Of a stretch of DNA of 64,000 nucleotides, positions 48,925-61,584 are shown one piece after another. Numbering within the stretch: the first letter of the stretch is position 1; each line of letters opens with the position of its first letter. This DNA comes from Porpolomopsis calyptriformis. Its lineage: Eukaryota; Basidiomycota; Agaricomycetes; Agaricales; Hygrophoraceae. The stretch is taken from assembly GCA_951640195.1 (NCBI GenBank), contig OX621172.1, forward strand, positions 496,001 through 560,000. The letters run 5' to 3'. The position numbers were made by a program, and so were the translations under genes. The notes below the pieces were generated by a model. That model searched no databases and was not told the origin of the DNA. It saw only the letters and a program-made list of their open reading frames with translations.

Positions 48925-50856
48925 TCAAAGGATGTTGAAAGAACTCGTCGCCACCCGACTGACACGATACAGTACAGACACTGCTTCACAATTCCTTTTA
49001 TCGTCTTTTCGCTCTTGCCGACGTTTGGAATTTGGAAGTCTCCCGGCGCAATCGCCTGTCACCAATAAGTCCACAGTCAGCCCCACAACGGAACACGAGT
49101 CAGATACCCACCGACTAGCCCTCTCTTTCTCAATCTCCCTCCTTTCCACTTCCTCCGCGCTCAACACCTCAAACTTGGTTTTAAACTCCTCTGCCTCTGC
49201 CCAATCTCGCCACACGCTCTTAAGTGATTTCGGCCCTCTCCCATCTTTAGGCGTGCGCCCCCACCCAAGGCCCAACCCCGTTTTATCCTTTAATAGCCCC
49301 AGTCCGGTTCTATCGCGGGAGGGCCGGTCGCCGGCAGCTATATCATCAGCGACCTCCCGATCACCACCGATGACACCCCACTCAATGGCGTCCTTTTTAT
49401 GCTTCATGAGTTCTTCGTGAATCGCATGTGCGATGAGAGGCACGGCCTCCCCCGATAACCCTACTTCCATGCAAAGTTTCTGGGAGAAGGCCTCTGGCGT
49501 GAGGGGCGACAACAAGTCCCATTCGAAATGATCGAGGAGATGGTGTGTAGCGATCTGGACATCGATCTACAGACGGTGTTAGATGGTGAGAGGCTTTAGC
49601 AAGATAATAGACATACACTGATAATAACCCGACATTCAGGGATCTCTTCGCCTGAAGCTTCATCTGCCTCATCGATATCCATAGCGGCATCTGCACCAAA
49701 ATCCATTGAAGCCACACCCTCGTGTTCCTCTAGCTGTGCACGAATTTGATTCGTAACGGTTTCGACCCATGGGACGACAGGCAGGTCCAGGTCGGCGCAA
49801 AACGTATGGGCAAAAGTCTCGGGTTTGATGAGGGTTTCGTATAAATTCCACACGAAACAATCCCGTATTCGATGCGTCTCAGTTTCGAATTCGACGCGGA
49901 TAGGAACGAGGGCTGTGGGTTTTTGAGCCTGTTTTTCCAACGCTTCTCGAGGACTATATGTATATTTGTCAGAAGAACAGTAATTTCAACAAGCTGATAC
50001 TGACGGATACCCGTGAGCGGTTGGAATGACAGCTTTGGCTTTTATAAACTTTGAAGGGGGGACCATTCCGAGATAACTCTGATCCAGCTCATTTTTCTCC
50101 GTTCTTTGCGGCTGGTGTGTCACCACAGAACTCCCAGCATGAAATACTGACATCCCTGGGGTGAATTTACCTCGAGACTGACGTATCGCTGTTCGCGTTC
50201 CACCACTTGCAATGAAATCGGAATCGTCGGAATCAATGGCGCCGGCGTCAGGCATATCATCACCCGATCCTGGGTCCGCATAGTTGACAACACCTCCACG
50301 ACGTGTGGACGAGCGCATAGCTGTTGAGGAGGCGGCCTGAAGGACTGGCTGCATGAGGAGAGTCGTACCGGTGCGTAGGCGAGAGGCATATGTCGAATGA
50401 AGAGCTTGAGGGGCTGTCGGAAGTGGCGGTCGCGGTGGGTTTGGAGCAACGGTAGAGAGGATGGGGGGTGGAAGTGGGGGCTGGAATACGGGCGGAGTGT
50501 AAGTGGATTGCGCGTTACTCGCGAGGGAGCTTCCTTTTGTGGCGCGGGCACGAGTCACCCTGGTGCCTGACGCTGGTGTTCTAGGAGGGGGGGTAGTTGT
50601 CGTAGACCATGTATGAACGTTTTTAAGATAAGCTAAGAACAGAAAGTGAACACGATCGTTATGAAAGGAGATGAAGTGTGAACATACTTCGCGAATGAGC
50701 AGGCAATGGCGTAGGGGATGCAAATGCCTGGTCAGGCCTGCTTGCTGCTGTAGAGAGCTGAGAAATGGTCTGCCGAAGTTGAGAATCGGACATGCTGCCG
50801 AAAGCAGACTGAAACGACGAGCTGGGCGCCGGCATAGCAGATGGTGTATCAGACAT
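48925..50856 (-). CDS. SNF5/SMARCB1/Sfh1-family chromatin remodeller subunit
   Basis: Core subunit of SWI/SNF- or RSC-type remodelling complexes. The N-terminus MSDTPSAMPAPSSSFQSAFG is disordered. The second exon continues TYLKNVHTWS, then a long Pro/Ser-rich stretch and the block STYASRLRTGTTLLMQPVL typical of fungal Snf5/Sfh1. An acidic patch and a basic patch follow. The SNF5 domain holds its two repeats: LVPIRVEFETETHRIRDCFV ... FAHTFCADLDLP, and IDVQIATHHLLDHFEWDLLS ... FSQKLCMEVGLSGEAVPL. After AIHEELMKHKKDAIEWG comes a linker with GPKSLKSVWRDWAEAEEF, stop at 48925. Which complex it belongs to cannot be decided by eye. It is divergent from the polymerase gene (189 bp). Confidence 0.85.
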
Positions 50857-51045
50857 TTTGCTATGATATCCTTGGAAAAAATCAGTGCATCTCGCGACGG
50901 GTGTTTCAGGATACTTGCAGCGAAAGTTCCGAGCTATAGCTGGAGGTTTTAACGACCCTGACGGTAAGCTGACGGCTTCAGACAGTTGACAGTAACCGTG
51001 ACTATAATAGGGAATGCGCGTGTATTATGTAATCCACTCCTTCGG

Positions 51046-52741
51046 ATGTTCGCTCGAGCACTCAAGACGGGTTACACCAGACTACCTAATGTCTGCCCGA
51101 GCCATGCTCGAAGGAATGCGTCAAATAACCCTGAAAGGCTCAATAATGCCATAATTGAGCTTTTGAAGAAGAGTATGTAAATTTTATTCCCAGCTATTTT
51201 CCTAACGGGGAACATTTCAGACATGCAGGATGAAAACACGAGTCCTACCCGTAATGAGTACAAAGTTCGCGCGTTTACTAGAGCGATCAACGTAATATCT
51301 CGACTTGACTACCCCATTCACTCTGCGTCAGAGGCCAGCGCTGTAAGATACATGTTTCGTTTGAAGCTTTAAATAATAATGTCATAATGCCAGCTGAAAG
51401 GGATCGGGACTGGGATCACGAAACGCATAGAGGCCTTTCTGTCCGGAACTGACTATGTCCGTGGGTGTCTTCCATTTTCTGAGTTATTTCCTTGTCTAAT
51501 CTCAACTCCCACCATAGGTGCCTTCAGGCCCTCGGCCGGAACCGCCGATTCGTGACACAAAACGTCGAAATGCACTCTCTGCACTGCAGTCAGTGTATGG
51601 CATCGGGTAAGCTGCTTGCTCATGATGCGATCGCTTCCTGGATATCCTTTGGTGTTCAGACCAATTATGGCGAACAAGCTTGTCGATGCGGGTTGTATGT
51701 CAATTATAGATCTGCATGAGCCACGATATAAGGAGGTGCTGCGACCTAACATGCAAGCCGGGCTCAAATATCTATCACATCTGAAAGACCCAGTCTCACG
51801 CGATGAGGCCGAGAGGGTTTTAGTGCGCAAATCTCTTCTAATCAATATTCGAACCTCACCAATCCAGTCCTTCGTAGACATTTATCAGTGACAATATTTC
51901 CCAAAAGTTCGAAATTCATCTAGTGGGAAGCTAGTGCGTGACCTATCGCATACCTAACATGACCTTGTTTTAAGCCTTCCCTCCCACTCAGCCGCCGAGG
52001 AGCCCTCGCATCTTCAGACATTGATATTATCCTCTTCCACCCATCTTTTGTACACGTCCCCACACCCTCCTTACCCACGTCGTCGACTCCGAGCTCTTCA
52101 ACACGCACCCATCGCCTGCCTATTCCTTCTCGCGCCAAGTATCCCTCTGCTGAAGAGCGCACGAGCTCTCTACTCGTCCGCGGAGTGGTTAAAGTCCTCC
52201 AAGATTGCGGGCTTCTCGCTGCTTCCTTGTCCTCCGGCCCGCGCAGATGGCAAGGCGTTGTCCGATTACCGGAGAGGACGCCGAATGGTGATTGGGAAGA
52301 AAGAAGTTACATGCGGCTCCAAATTTTGCACTCTCAAGGCACGTATCGCAAGGTGGACTTGAAGTATGTTCATTTTTTCGCTGTTTGAAAATCGGTTGAT
52401 TGGAGCTACTTTACAGTCTCGTACCTCTGAAGTCCAAAGGAGCGGCCCTTCTCGCTTTGACCGGTGACGTTGAGTTCGTGAGGCATATACGCAGCAAAGC
52501 TGCAACCCTCGGCATGCACTTGAATGAATTTGGCCTATGGCGATGGCAACGGAAGGATGCCCCTGACGATGATTCCGACCCAGAGGACGGATTTTGGGAA
52601 CTTGTCAGAGCCGAGAGCGAGGCAGAAATATTGAACAAACTTGGGCTGGAGTATGTTGAGGCAGTACAAAGAAACTTTGCGTTCGTGGTCGGACGAAAAG
52701 CTGAGACGAGGAATGCAAAGTCCACGAAGACACCGGGATGA
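51046..52741 (+). CDS. Family X DNA polymerase (beta/lambda-like), probably mitochondrial
   Basis: Gap-filling repair polymerase. The first 30 residues (MFARALKTGYTRLPNVCPSH...) carry several Arg/Lys and no acidic residue, a mitochondrial presequence pattern. An 8-kDa-like domain follows (NAIIELLKK, RNEYKVRAFTRAINVISRL) with helix-hairpin-helix LKGIGTGITKRIEAFL, then the fingers with SVYGIGPIMANKLVDAGC. The palm has GSYRRGALASSDIDII (two catalytic Asp) and the third acidic residue in YRKVDLNLVP. The thumb ends with LNEFGLWRW and EILNKLGLEYVE, stop at 52739-52741. Phase supports introns before VPSGPRPEPP, inside GIG, before the DNISQKFEIHLVGS exon and inside GSYRR. No BRCT domain is present, unlike Pol lambda, mu or Pol4. 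Confidence 0.85.
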
Positions 52742-52890
52742 GTTTCACAGAAATCGGGTGTTTTCTGATTTTTTTAAATGTAAATTACCAGTATAATGGG
52801 TTAGTCTCATCCACGGTGGCATCTTACTATATCACACAAACCCGATGAGTTGGTCACTCTCGACATTCAATCATGTTACTGGATGCAGGC

Positions 52891-54301
52891 CTATGACTGA
52901 GGCATACTCAGTCGACAGACGGTGCCTCCTCCCGTGTTGCCATCGAAGGTGAAGAAATTTGCGATGGGAGGTTCGCGCGCAGCCAATACCTTGAGAATAT
53001 CCTGAGCGAGCATACCACCAACCACCGCACAAACCGGCGAGAACTCGTGCCGGGCAGTCGCCGACATGGCCCTGAAGGCCGGACGTTGATGAGTGTCTAA
53101 GCAGGAGATAAACGGGAATCATACTGCATGAGATCAGGGGGCACAGAAGTTAATACTTGTTTGTTGACGTCGGCCGCCGAGAGGAAATCGTTGGCGATTG
53201 ACTCCAGCTCAGCTACATTGTCTATTCCATCTGGTAAGCTACTGTGGCGCGATTCGAACTCCCATAAGGCTGCAGAATAAGGCAAAATGAATGGCGGGGT
53301 CCACAGACAACAACGGAGTGTTGAAAATACCGATTATGGTGAAAAAGATCGCAGGGTTGATCTCTTTGGTTTGTCGTTTGGATAATCCCGTCCATCTGTT
53401 CTGCAAAGCAGTGCGCAAAGGGGGATATTCCGCCGTCACTCTGATGGTTTTGGATACCTCTTTCGGTGCAGATCGGTCGCTGTAGAGATATCATTAGTAA
53501 TCTTGTAGTTTCTTCTCAACTAGGACGCTCACGGAGAGATATAATGATGCTTCAAAAGGTCGCAAAAGATGTATCCAAGCAAACCGTACGTGCCGCCGGC
53601 ATAAAAAGGTTTCCCCATTTGTCGACAGGATTCATTCAGGCGTATCTGGTGAGGGAGGATGCAAATACGCATTCGAACATGGTGCCGACTGGAGATGAAC
53701 TTACTATAACATCCCGACGGCAGTCGGTCAGACATACGAGATCTGCAGGCCTCAGAGTAGCACCTAAGCCCTCTGGGTCAGACGGAAGAGACGCTGGGAT
53801 CGTCTCCACTGCCACCTGGGGGTTAAGACTTTCTACCCTGGACTTGGCAACGTCAACCCTCTGCCATCCCAATCAGCACCACCGAGACTGACAAAGTAGC
53901 AGGAACAGACTTACTTTCTTTCCAACGTCCCCATCCCTGAAAAAGAAGCCCGCTCCAAGATCTTCATCTGTAACGTCCCCGTCATCGGCGATGATTATTT
54001 TGCCCACACCTGCCAATACGATATTCTTTATGACCTCAGTAGCTACTCCACGTAGGTGCACGACAAGAATAGTAGCGTTTCGCATCCTGTCGAGGAAGGT
54101 TGAATAACATAGATTTCTAGACATTGATGCGAGAAATGCACCTCTGTTGGGCTTCAAGTCCCCATAGTCGAATTTGACGGTCGTATACAGCCGCCTCGTC
54201 TATCGAAATTCAAGAAACCATGGGTGTGATATTAAGCAGAATTCCAAACCTTCCGTAATTTGAACCGTCATATCCGGATTCCCAGCTTCATGGAGAGCCA
54301 T
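52891..54301 (-). CDS. AOS1: SUMO-activating enzyme subunit AOS1/SAE1
   Basis: Adenylation half-subunit of the SUMO E1; it pairs with Uba2 to start sumoylation in the nucleus. Start MALHEAGNPDMTVQITE at 54301 (or the inner Met near 54271), spliced to DEAAVYDRQIRLWGLEAQQR, the signature N-terminus. MRNATILVVHLRGVATEVIK, VLAGVGKIIIADDGDVTDED and LGAGFFF follow, then RVDVAKSRVESLNPQVAVET and LVCLTD. The middle reads WTGLSKRQTKEINPAIFFTI and ALWEFESRHSSLPDG. The C-terminus FSPVCAVVGGMLAQDILKVL, then EPPIANFFTFDGNTGGGTV, is typical, stop at 52891. Like other Aos1 proteins it lacks the catalytic Cys domain. It is convergent with the polymerase gene (149 bp). Confidence 0.9.
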
Positions 54302-54536
54302 GAACGGATATCGTCCGCGATATTTTCCCGTTACGGTAATCTCTCTTGTCAATAGGGGAAAGATGTTATTCTTTGACGTTAACCATCACAAATCCATTAT
54401 TTAGCGCAATGAATACCACATTCAAACGGCCCATTCATCGATGACATGGAAGGTTGAATACGATGACGGTAGTGCCGTATCAGATGACTGCGCACCGACA
54501 GCGGGAAGGCAAATGTCAAGATCCATTGGCTGCTAT

Positions 54537-56077
54537 TTAATCAACACTTGTGAGACTGCTAGCCAACGAATTGGTATCACTTCCAGTTCCGATCATGCTC
54601 ATCGCCCCATCATTATCGTCGTCCTCTTCATTCCATGCTTTGTTATCGTTCACATCTTTGAAGCCTGACACGAGAGAGAGGGGCGGGCGGAGACCCGCGA
54701 CTGGCGTGCTCGCCCGAGGAGAAATGATCCTTGTCGTGCCAGAACCTTGATGCATCGTAGACCATTGAGTGTGAAGCAACATCATTACTGAGGTGACGAA
54801 TCACCATTCATCAAAGTGCCGAAGGAGTGCGAACGTGGTGGCGTTGACGTTGAGTTGGTGGGCCATGCGGAAGTTCTGTAAGGTATTGCTTGAGCATTAG
54901 AAATCTCGCTCAATAGAGAGCGGTCGTCCGGGCGATGTCGGTCGTGATCGAAGCCATTGTTGTTGTGATGATGTCGACTTCTTTCCATATCGTAGCTTTC
55001 CCGTGGAGTTCTTGAATGACTCGACGTTGATAATCTAGCGGTGCTTGCTTGGTGGCCGTCCATGTCTTCGTGGCTCGATTCTTCCAACTCTCGATGTCTA
55101 CCTGGCATGCTGTTGGGAGCGAAAAGCTCCTGTTCCTCGTATTCAGGGTAAGGCTGTTGTGGTTCTGCGGATGTTTCCTTTGGCTCGCGATCTAATGGGA
55201 TACGGTGCAGGAGACCGAAGCTAGAGAGCATGAATCTCAGCATCAACATTCATTAGGATGTGGTAGTAGGACACGCACCCAAATACGCAACCCAGCAGAC
55301 CTTCACCACCCCATTGACGATTTGGTACTAGAACGACTTCCCTTAGAGTACTACGAAAAAGATGAGCAATAGACAGGTTTCCAGGTCGAGAGCGCTCACT
55401 CAAAGTCATATGAGTACACATATACTCTCAAAGGCTTCTCAACGTGCTAGCGTGTTTCAATCACGGATGCTATCATATCTTTAGGTGCCAAATTGAACTC
55501 ACTGATTCCACAAGTTCATAAAAGTCATTTTCGGCACTCAGAACGCCTCCAGACCAGCCAACTATCCAATCGCCGTATGGAACGAGTCCCGCACTCTCGG
55601 CGGGACTTCCCTCAATGACATCCAAGACATGCCAGACATGATCTAAAGCAAATTCGGGCTGACACATCCTCATGCTCAGGCCCAACAATGACGGTCGAGG
55701 CTCGTGTTCTGGTTGTTGTGAAATTTCTGACGGCGATAGCGGCCAGGCTCGGGAAGGAAGGATAGAAACGACTGAAGGATCGCCATTATTTTATCAGGGA
55801 ATCAAGGCCATTAGAGATACACACCTCTTGTCCCTTGGTTTTTACTATTCCATACTAGCAGATTCAAATTTCTCCCTTCATGGTTTTCAACGATTCTTTC
55901 CAGTTGGGATACATCGATATTTTTTTGAGGTGCAAAAGAATCACCCTCAAAACCGACAACGAAATCAAAGAATGGTTCAATATCAGTCTGGGATGCTGGG
56001 GACGCGGGAGTAACGCGCAATACATGGAGTGCGCGCGAAGGAGGATGGGCTTGCGAGCTGGACTGGGTTGCACCCAT
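54537..56077 (-). CDS. Golgi reassembly-stacking protein (GRASP, Grh1-like)
   Basis: Peripheral Golgi/ER-exit-site protein that tethers membranes; fungal members also act in unconventional secretion. The N-terminus MGATQSSSQAHPPSRALHVL has Gly2 placed for myristoylation. Two PDZ-like GRASP domains follow: HVLRVTPASPASQTDIEPFF with DFVVGFEGDSF, and HVLDVIEGSPAESAGLVPYG with DWIVGWSGGVL. The next exon carries FGLLHRIPLDREP, then a Ser/Pro/acidic tail. A 59-nt intron near 54728-54786 extends the tail to ASSLTSVD (stop 54537); without it the protein would end at 54785. It lies in tandem with AOS1 on the minus strand and divergent from the PPR gene (280 bp). Confidence 0.85.
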
Positions 56078-56357
56078 TGTGCAGCTTGGGGGCGGCTACA
56101 ACGTGAGGTCCTTCCACGTGATGGTTTTTTTTACCAAGTACCTGACCAGCGACTTTGAAAGCAGGTGGGTCCCAGCATCGCTATGCACCATATGTAAGCT
56201 TGACTTCTTCTACAGTAATACCAACGACCATATTTTTGCTGGGCGTTGATCAGGCTTCGGACTCGGACAGAAAAGTTCTGCGGCATGCGGTCTGCCATAT
56301 CTTTCATTCTGTAAATTCTACTCGGATTCTAATGCCCTTGGTCGATTTAGCTAACTT

Positions 56358-58715
56358 ATGTTACGTTGTCACCATCTGCTGCGTCCAGTATATATACCAA
56401 AGCGCTTACCTAGATTCTTTCCAAACCGCCCATATTCGTCTTCGAATGTCACGGAGCTCTGTGTTCCCCATACCCTCTCACCACCCTTGCGGTCAAAAAT
56501 TTCGACACAACTGGATCCATCCAATGACTGTTTATCAAAGTTGCTGGTCGATGGAGCATTGGATATTCTCTTGTATCTCCCCAAACCTTCCTCATCATCG
56601 AAGTCCCGGTCAGTTGGATCGCCGGAAGACCATGTAGAAAGAATGTTTGGAAGGTCCAACTTTGTGGCCGCTTATGAATTTTTGCGCCGGAAGGACAGGG
56701 CGTTGGTTAATAATCTATCTTTTAGGGCATATGCTCGTGTTGCAAAGCACGCTTTCGAGATCAGGTCCTCCACTGGTCTGGACCATCTTGTGACAGACAT
56801 CTTGGAAATCTATCAGGGCGATGTGCCTTCGCGGATTCGGATCATTCAGGTCCTGATGGCCTTGTCAGTCGACTTTTCTCTTCTGTCACGCCAACGCGTA
56901 ATCTCCTTGTTGACTCAATTGGACTCGCTGCATTGTCTCCCGCATCTCTCCCCAAAAGTCATTGTTCGAATTGCTGGAGTCGCCCTCGATCATTCCGACG
57001 GACCAATAGTAGAACTGCTCACTCCGCATGTTGTAAACGCTATAAACGCCATCCCCGCACCTTCTGGTATTGATACCATGACTTACAATCCTCCCGAGAT
57101 TATTCGTGCATGCCTCATCCTGGTTTGCAAGTCGTTGAATCTGGACCGTCACGTGGCGTTGAAGATCTTCCAGGCCCTTGTCGAGACCAATAATATTCCC
57201 GCCGAGGCCATCTATGAGGCTAACGCGCGCTCTCGTGATTTCAACTTCATCATTTGCTCGACCATTGTCAGGTCTTGCCTCCATTGGGATTGGAGGCCTC
57301 TCGCCGTGGAACTACTTAAGGATGCGCTCAAGTCAGCCACCCCTCCGAATCAGTCCTTAATCGATTTCACCTTGGACACCATGTATATGCTACTGGAGAC
57401 ACCGTCGGCTGCGGAAATTGCCGGCTGCCGTTCATTAATGCAACTACTTCTTCAGTCAACCAACCTCCCACTTCCCCACGGACTGGTGCGATCATTCTAT
57501 AGTGCTGCGCAAGCGTTGCAGTTAGGTCGGGAAGCAGAATCCATTTTCAGTCTCACTCACTCTCCACCTACATCCATAACACATTCTTATCCTGTTCCCT
57601 CGGGACGCGCTTTGACGTGGTTGATGAGGTATCTCACACGCGAAAGTATGAACATGCATCTTGGCCGTGTACTTGCCAAGAAGGTCGTCGAAAGCTGCGA
57701 GCCAATCCCACTCCAAGATCGCCCTGTGTTTATTGCTCTCACAGCCGCGAATGGCTATGGCACTCAAGCGCGAGCTCTTTGGGAGAGGTACGCTGTCGGA
57801 AAGGATTGTGAGGTGGTTGTTGGAAATGCGGCGATGATGCTGCGTCTGGTCGCTCTCTTTGGCAACCATATGAAAAAAATTAACTCAAAGTGTCGAGATT
57901 TACCAATCACCAGCAGCCAAACCAAAGGTACCAGCTACCAGGATTATCAGAGGCAATTGAAAGATTGCGCCGATTTCGCGAAACGTGTCGTGACAACATT
58001 TCAACAAAGCAAACAGCCCTTAGCTCATGCCAACCATTTTGATTTGACAACTTTATCAAGAGCTTATTTCTCTCTTGGTATGGTCAAAGCAGGATTCGAC
58101 ACACTCATGATGGTTACGGATCGCAAAGAACTTCCCGACCTACGTGATATCAATGTTGCCTTATCCATGTTGGCAGAGCTCAATCCACAAGCCGCCCCAG
58201 AAATTATAGAGCGGATGGTTAAACGAGGCTATAACCCCGATGCTATAACATTCGACACCGTCCTCCACCATACCGTTGTTCGCGGGGACACGAATCAGAT
58301 TAACGCATTTGTACGCCGGGCACGCGAACTCGGGCATGTACGAGTGACTCCGAAGGCCATCTCGTCTATGTTACACAACGCCCTGAAGGTTACAGACGGC
58401 TCGCGTGTTTCCATCGAGTCAAACCTGAGGGCGGCCTTGAGTATTATCCGATCCACGAGAAACCCGGCGTTCATACGTACCCCCAATATAGGCAAGTCTG
58501 GCATCCGTGCGTCTTTACTCGTGGAGGATCCCGTAATGGCCTACAAATTCTGGAGCCTCCTTGTCAAAGACAAGACAGAGTGGGATGATGACCAACAGGT
58601 GTTCGAGCGTCGGCGAATTGCTCGTATGATTCGAAGGCACCACCAAATTGGCCAGTTGGATCGGGAGCGGTGTATCCTCATGCTTTCGCAGCTCGGCGAG
58701 GATACTAGACTATGA
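56358..58715 (+). CDS. Large PPR-like, probably mitochondrial protein
   Basis: A single uninterrupted frame of 785 codons, unusual for this intron-rich window. The N-terminus MLRCHHLLRPVYIPKRLPRF is rich in Arg and lacks acids, followed by NRPYSSS, as in mitochondrial presequences. Most of the protein is predicted helical. Near residues 600-650 a stretch reads IIERMVKRGYNPDAITFDTV, a clear pentatricopeptide repeat match; similar helix pairs flank it. PPR proteins bind organellar RNA and control its processing or translation. The target cannot be predicted. Start at the first Met of the frame. Confidence 0.75.
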   Translation: MLRCHHLLRPVYIPKRLPRFFPNRPYSSSNVTELCVPHTLSPPLRSKISTQLDPSNDCLSKLLVDGALDILLYLPKPSSSSKSRSVGSPEDHVERMFGRSNFVAAYEFLRRKDRALVNNLSFRAYARVAKHAFEIRSSTGLDHLVTDILEIYQGDVPSRIRIIQVLMALSVDFSLLSRQRVISLLTQLDSLHCLPHLSPKVIVRIAGVALDHSDGPIVELLTPHVVNAINAIPAPSGIDTMTYNPPEIIRACLILVCKSLNLDRHVALKIFQALVETNNIPAEAIYEANARSRDFNFIICSTIVRSCLHWDWRPLAVELLKDALKSATPPNQSLIDFTLDTMYMLLETPSAAEIAGCRSLMQLLLQSTNLPLPHGLVRSFYSAAQALQLGREAESIFSLTHSPPTSITHSYPVPSGRALTWLMRYLTRESMNMHLGRVLAKKVVESCEPIPLQDRPVFIALTAANGYGTQARALWERYAVGKDCEVVVGNAAMMLRLVALFGNHMKKINSKCRDLPITSSQTKGTSYQDYQRQLKDCADFAKRVVTTFQQSKQPLAHANHFDLTTLSRAYFSLGMVKAGFDTLMMVTDRKELPDLRDINVALSMLAELNPQAAPEIIERMVKRGYNPDAITFDTVLHHTVVRGDTNQINAFVRRARELGHVRVTPKAISSMLHNALKVTDGSRVSIESNLRAALSIIRSTRNPAFIRTPNIGKSGIRASLLVEDPVMAYKFWSLLVKDKTEWDDDQQVFERRRIARMIRRHHQIGQLDRERCILMLSQLGEDTRL

Positions 58716-59199
58716 TGATGGTCTGATTTGTTTCACCACCAAGCCGAGGGTTTTGATTTGCTTGGGGAGATAGCGCCGACAAGTTGGAGAACCCTCATTT
58801 CCCGAGCGTTGAGATTACCCGCGCCAACACCCTTGCACGTCCGACTCAGATATCCAAGTATCAACCTCAGCACCGGAGGAGTTGCGAGTGGGGTGCCTGT
58901 CTACTTGGTTGGGTTGTTGCCTCCAAATGAGCTTGTTGGTAGCTGGTGATTGGGTCCGCCACCTTCTCTTGACCAGTGATTTCGAGAAGGAAGCTGTGTT
59001 GGTATTGTTCATACGGTAGATGCCATTACATACAGTATCATACCACCGTATCCCAGAAATAATGATACGAACCTTCAATGCCGGCAGAATGAGGGTGACA
59101 TGGTGATACTGAAGCAAACAAAGAATCACGCGTATGTGTCACGTGCATGTGAACCTCCTCAAATCGACAAACTTGGCAATTACCGACACGCTCCTCACA
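58716..59199. other. Intergenic stretch
   Basis: About 480 bp of 3' and promoter sequence. Open frames here lack support. Confidence 0.5.
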
Positions 59200-61584
59200 A
59201 TGGCCTATCATCCTCGCCGCGTTCCGGTGCCTAGTATTCAACAATATTCGGCCGTCCCTCAAAGTCCCAGTGCTCGCTCGACTCGTACTCAAGCCAGACC
59301 ACCGTTAAACACTCCTTCATATGCCAATCAAAATCAGTCTGGCCGAGGCGCTATAGCTCAGGGTGTTGCAAGTGGTGCCATTGGCGCCGGCTATGGCCCA
59401 TATTCTGTTCGTTCTCGTGTTTCCTTCTTGACCTTCTTTCTATACTAACATTATCTTTCCAGTATCATCCTCCTCCACCACCTCGAGAGAATGTCAATCA
59501 CAATTCTTCTCATCTTAGTGGGGCTCCTTCAGATGTGTCTGTAACGACAGAAAAACACGCGAGCGCCGCCGCAAATACCTCTTCAGTACCTGTATATCTG
59601 TGGGATACTAAGGATCCCGACCTTGATGATGCACTGCACAATCCAGATCCGATCCGCGATGCCGCGTTGGATCGATCTTTCACGGTTTTCTCTGCAAGGG
59701 GATGGGCGAATGTCTTTTCGCTTGTCGTCCTGACATTCGGCATAATCACACTGTTCGTCGGATATCCTATAATTGCATTCTCCCGGCGGACTACTCTCAA
59801 AGCCGTCGGTTATAATCTTGGAGGCATCAATGGAACGGGACAGGTCCCCTATTTACCCAACCTGCCCACCCTCATTGACCGAGACACGCCTTCATCTGCC
59901 CATTCGAGAGTCGGTTCGGATGGCCAAACCTATAATCTTGTATTCAGTGACGAGTTTAACATTGAGGGTCGGACCTTCTGGCCAGGGGACGATCCATTTT
60001 GGGAAGCCGTAGACCTACACTATTGGTAAGTTATGCCTATAGTATCACATGTCCAGTCCGTTTACTTCCTTTGTTCAGGCCAACTGGTGATTTAGAGTGG
60101 TATAATCCACAAGTATGCAGCCCCACCCTGCCTTAGTGACCTTTCTCAAAGCGATGCATTCTAGGCTATCACTACCAAAGATGGTAAACTTATGATCACC
60201 TTGTCAGAGGTCAATAATCACAACTTGAATTTCCAAAGTGGTATGTACAATCGTATTTGATCGTATTTTTTTCTCAACGGATGTGAACCTAGGCATGCTG
60301 ACCTCATGGAACAAACTATGTTTTACGACCGGTTACGTGGAAGTTTCAGTAAGCCTGCCTGGTAGCCCAACAGTCCCCGGTCTATGGCCTGGTGTGTATA
60401 ACTCCCTCAGCGTTTGCATAAGCATTAACTTTTTCAATAGCTGTTTGGACAATGGGTAATCTAGTGCGTGCTTAATACCATCCCCCCTTCGTGTCGCTAA
60501 TCAGGGTGTTTCGCTACCTTTAGGGAAGGGCAGGTTATGGTGCCACGACCGAAGGAATGTGGCCATACAGTTACGACACCTGCGATTTGGGAACCTTTCC
60601 AAATCAGACGTCCTCGAGTGGCACACCCGCTGCGGCTGCTACCGGCGCGCCAAACGGTGGACCTCTCAGCTATCTGCCCGGACAACGCCTTTCTGCTTGC
60701 ACCTGTCCCAACTCCGACCACCCCGGCCCTAGTGTGACTAATGGCCGAGGGGTTCCAGAAGTGGACGTCTTTGAAGCTCAAGTCGACCTCGCCACATTCC
60801 AAGGCCAAGTATCACAGAGTGTCCAGATTGCACCCTACGACTATCTATACAACTTTGTTAGTTCCTCGCCCGCAACGACCATTTACGACAACACCCTCAC
60901 ATCGCTTAACTCGTATGTCGGCGGTGTTTACCAGCAAGCACTGTCAGCTGTGAGTTTCGTCAATCCACAATATTACGATGGCCAGGCCTACGCTCCATAT
61001 GGTTTCGAACTATGGTCAAATCCAAGCAATCGTCAGGAGGGGTATATAACGTGGTACAGTAACTCTGTCAAGACATGGACAGTAACGTCGGCGTCGATGG
61101 GGCCCGATACTATCTCACAAGTCCAGCAACGATTGATATCCGAAGAACCGATGGTAGGTTGCCACCAATGTCTCTACCATTCATTTCTTAACCGTGTTAT
61201 CGCATAGTACCTCATTATGAATCTTGGTTTATCACGTTCGTGAACCACCTTCTGTCAAACTCCAAGTCTAGCTAACCCTCTGACATATATCCAGCCTCTT
61301 TCCAAAAAGCCGATTATGAGCATCTCGTGTTCCCCAGCACAATGTACATCGACTATGTGCGAGTCTATCAACGGGAAGGGGTGAAGAATGGACTGACATG
61401 TGATCCGAGTTCTCACCCCACTGCTGATTATATCGCAAAGTAAGGCTGTTCTTGTTTGCCGAGATTACATCCTATCTCATGCCGTGTGTTCAGTCACCCA
61501 CCTGCGTATGGTAACCCGAATTGGACCACATGGGCTATGGCAGGGTATACTTTTCCTAGAAATTCTCAATACGATGGCTGTTGA
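59200..61584 (+). CDS. KRE6/SKN1-like beta-1,6-glucan synthesis protein (GH16 fold)
   Basis: Type II membrane glycosidase-like protein needed for cell-wall beta-1,6-glucan. The cytosolic N-terminus starts MAYHPRRVPVPSIQQYSAVP. A DAALDRSFTVFSARGWANV block leads into one hydrophobic segment (about 59709-59790). The lumenal GH16 part begins DGQTYNLVFSDEFNIEGRTF, then DPFWEAVDLHYW, GDLEWYNPQ, GKLMITLSEVNNHNLNF, MLTSWNKLCFTTGYVEVSVS and LPGSPTVPGLWPG. GRAGYGATTEGMWPYSYDTC follows, and the catalytic region NGRGVPEVDVFEAQVD carries the two acidic residues of GH16. The end reads YIDYVRVYQ, then NPNWTTWAMAGYTFPRNS and DGC, stop at 61582-61584. About nine introns keep the frame. Confidence 0.9.

Noticed and set aside
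48465..48989. Minus-strand open frames downstream of the SNF5-family gene
   Set aside because: Frames do not join with good splice sites to each other or to the SNF5 gene, and no motif was recognised; left as unassigned.
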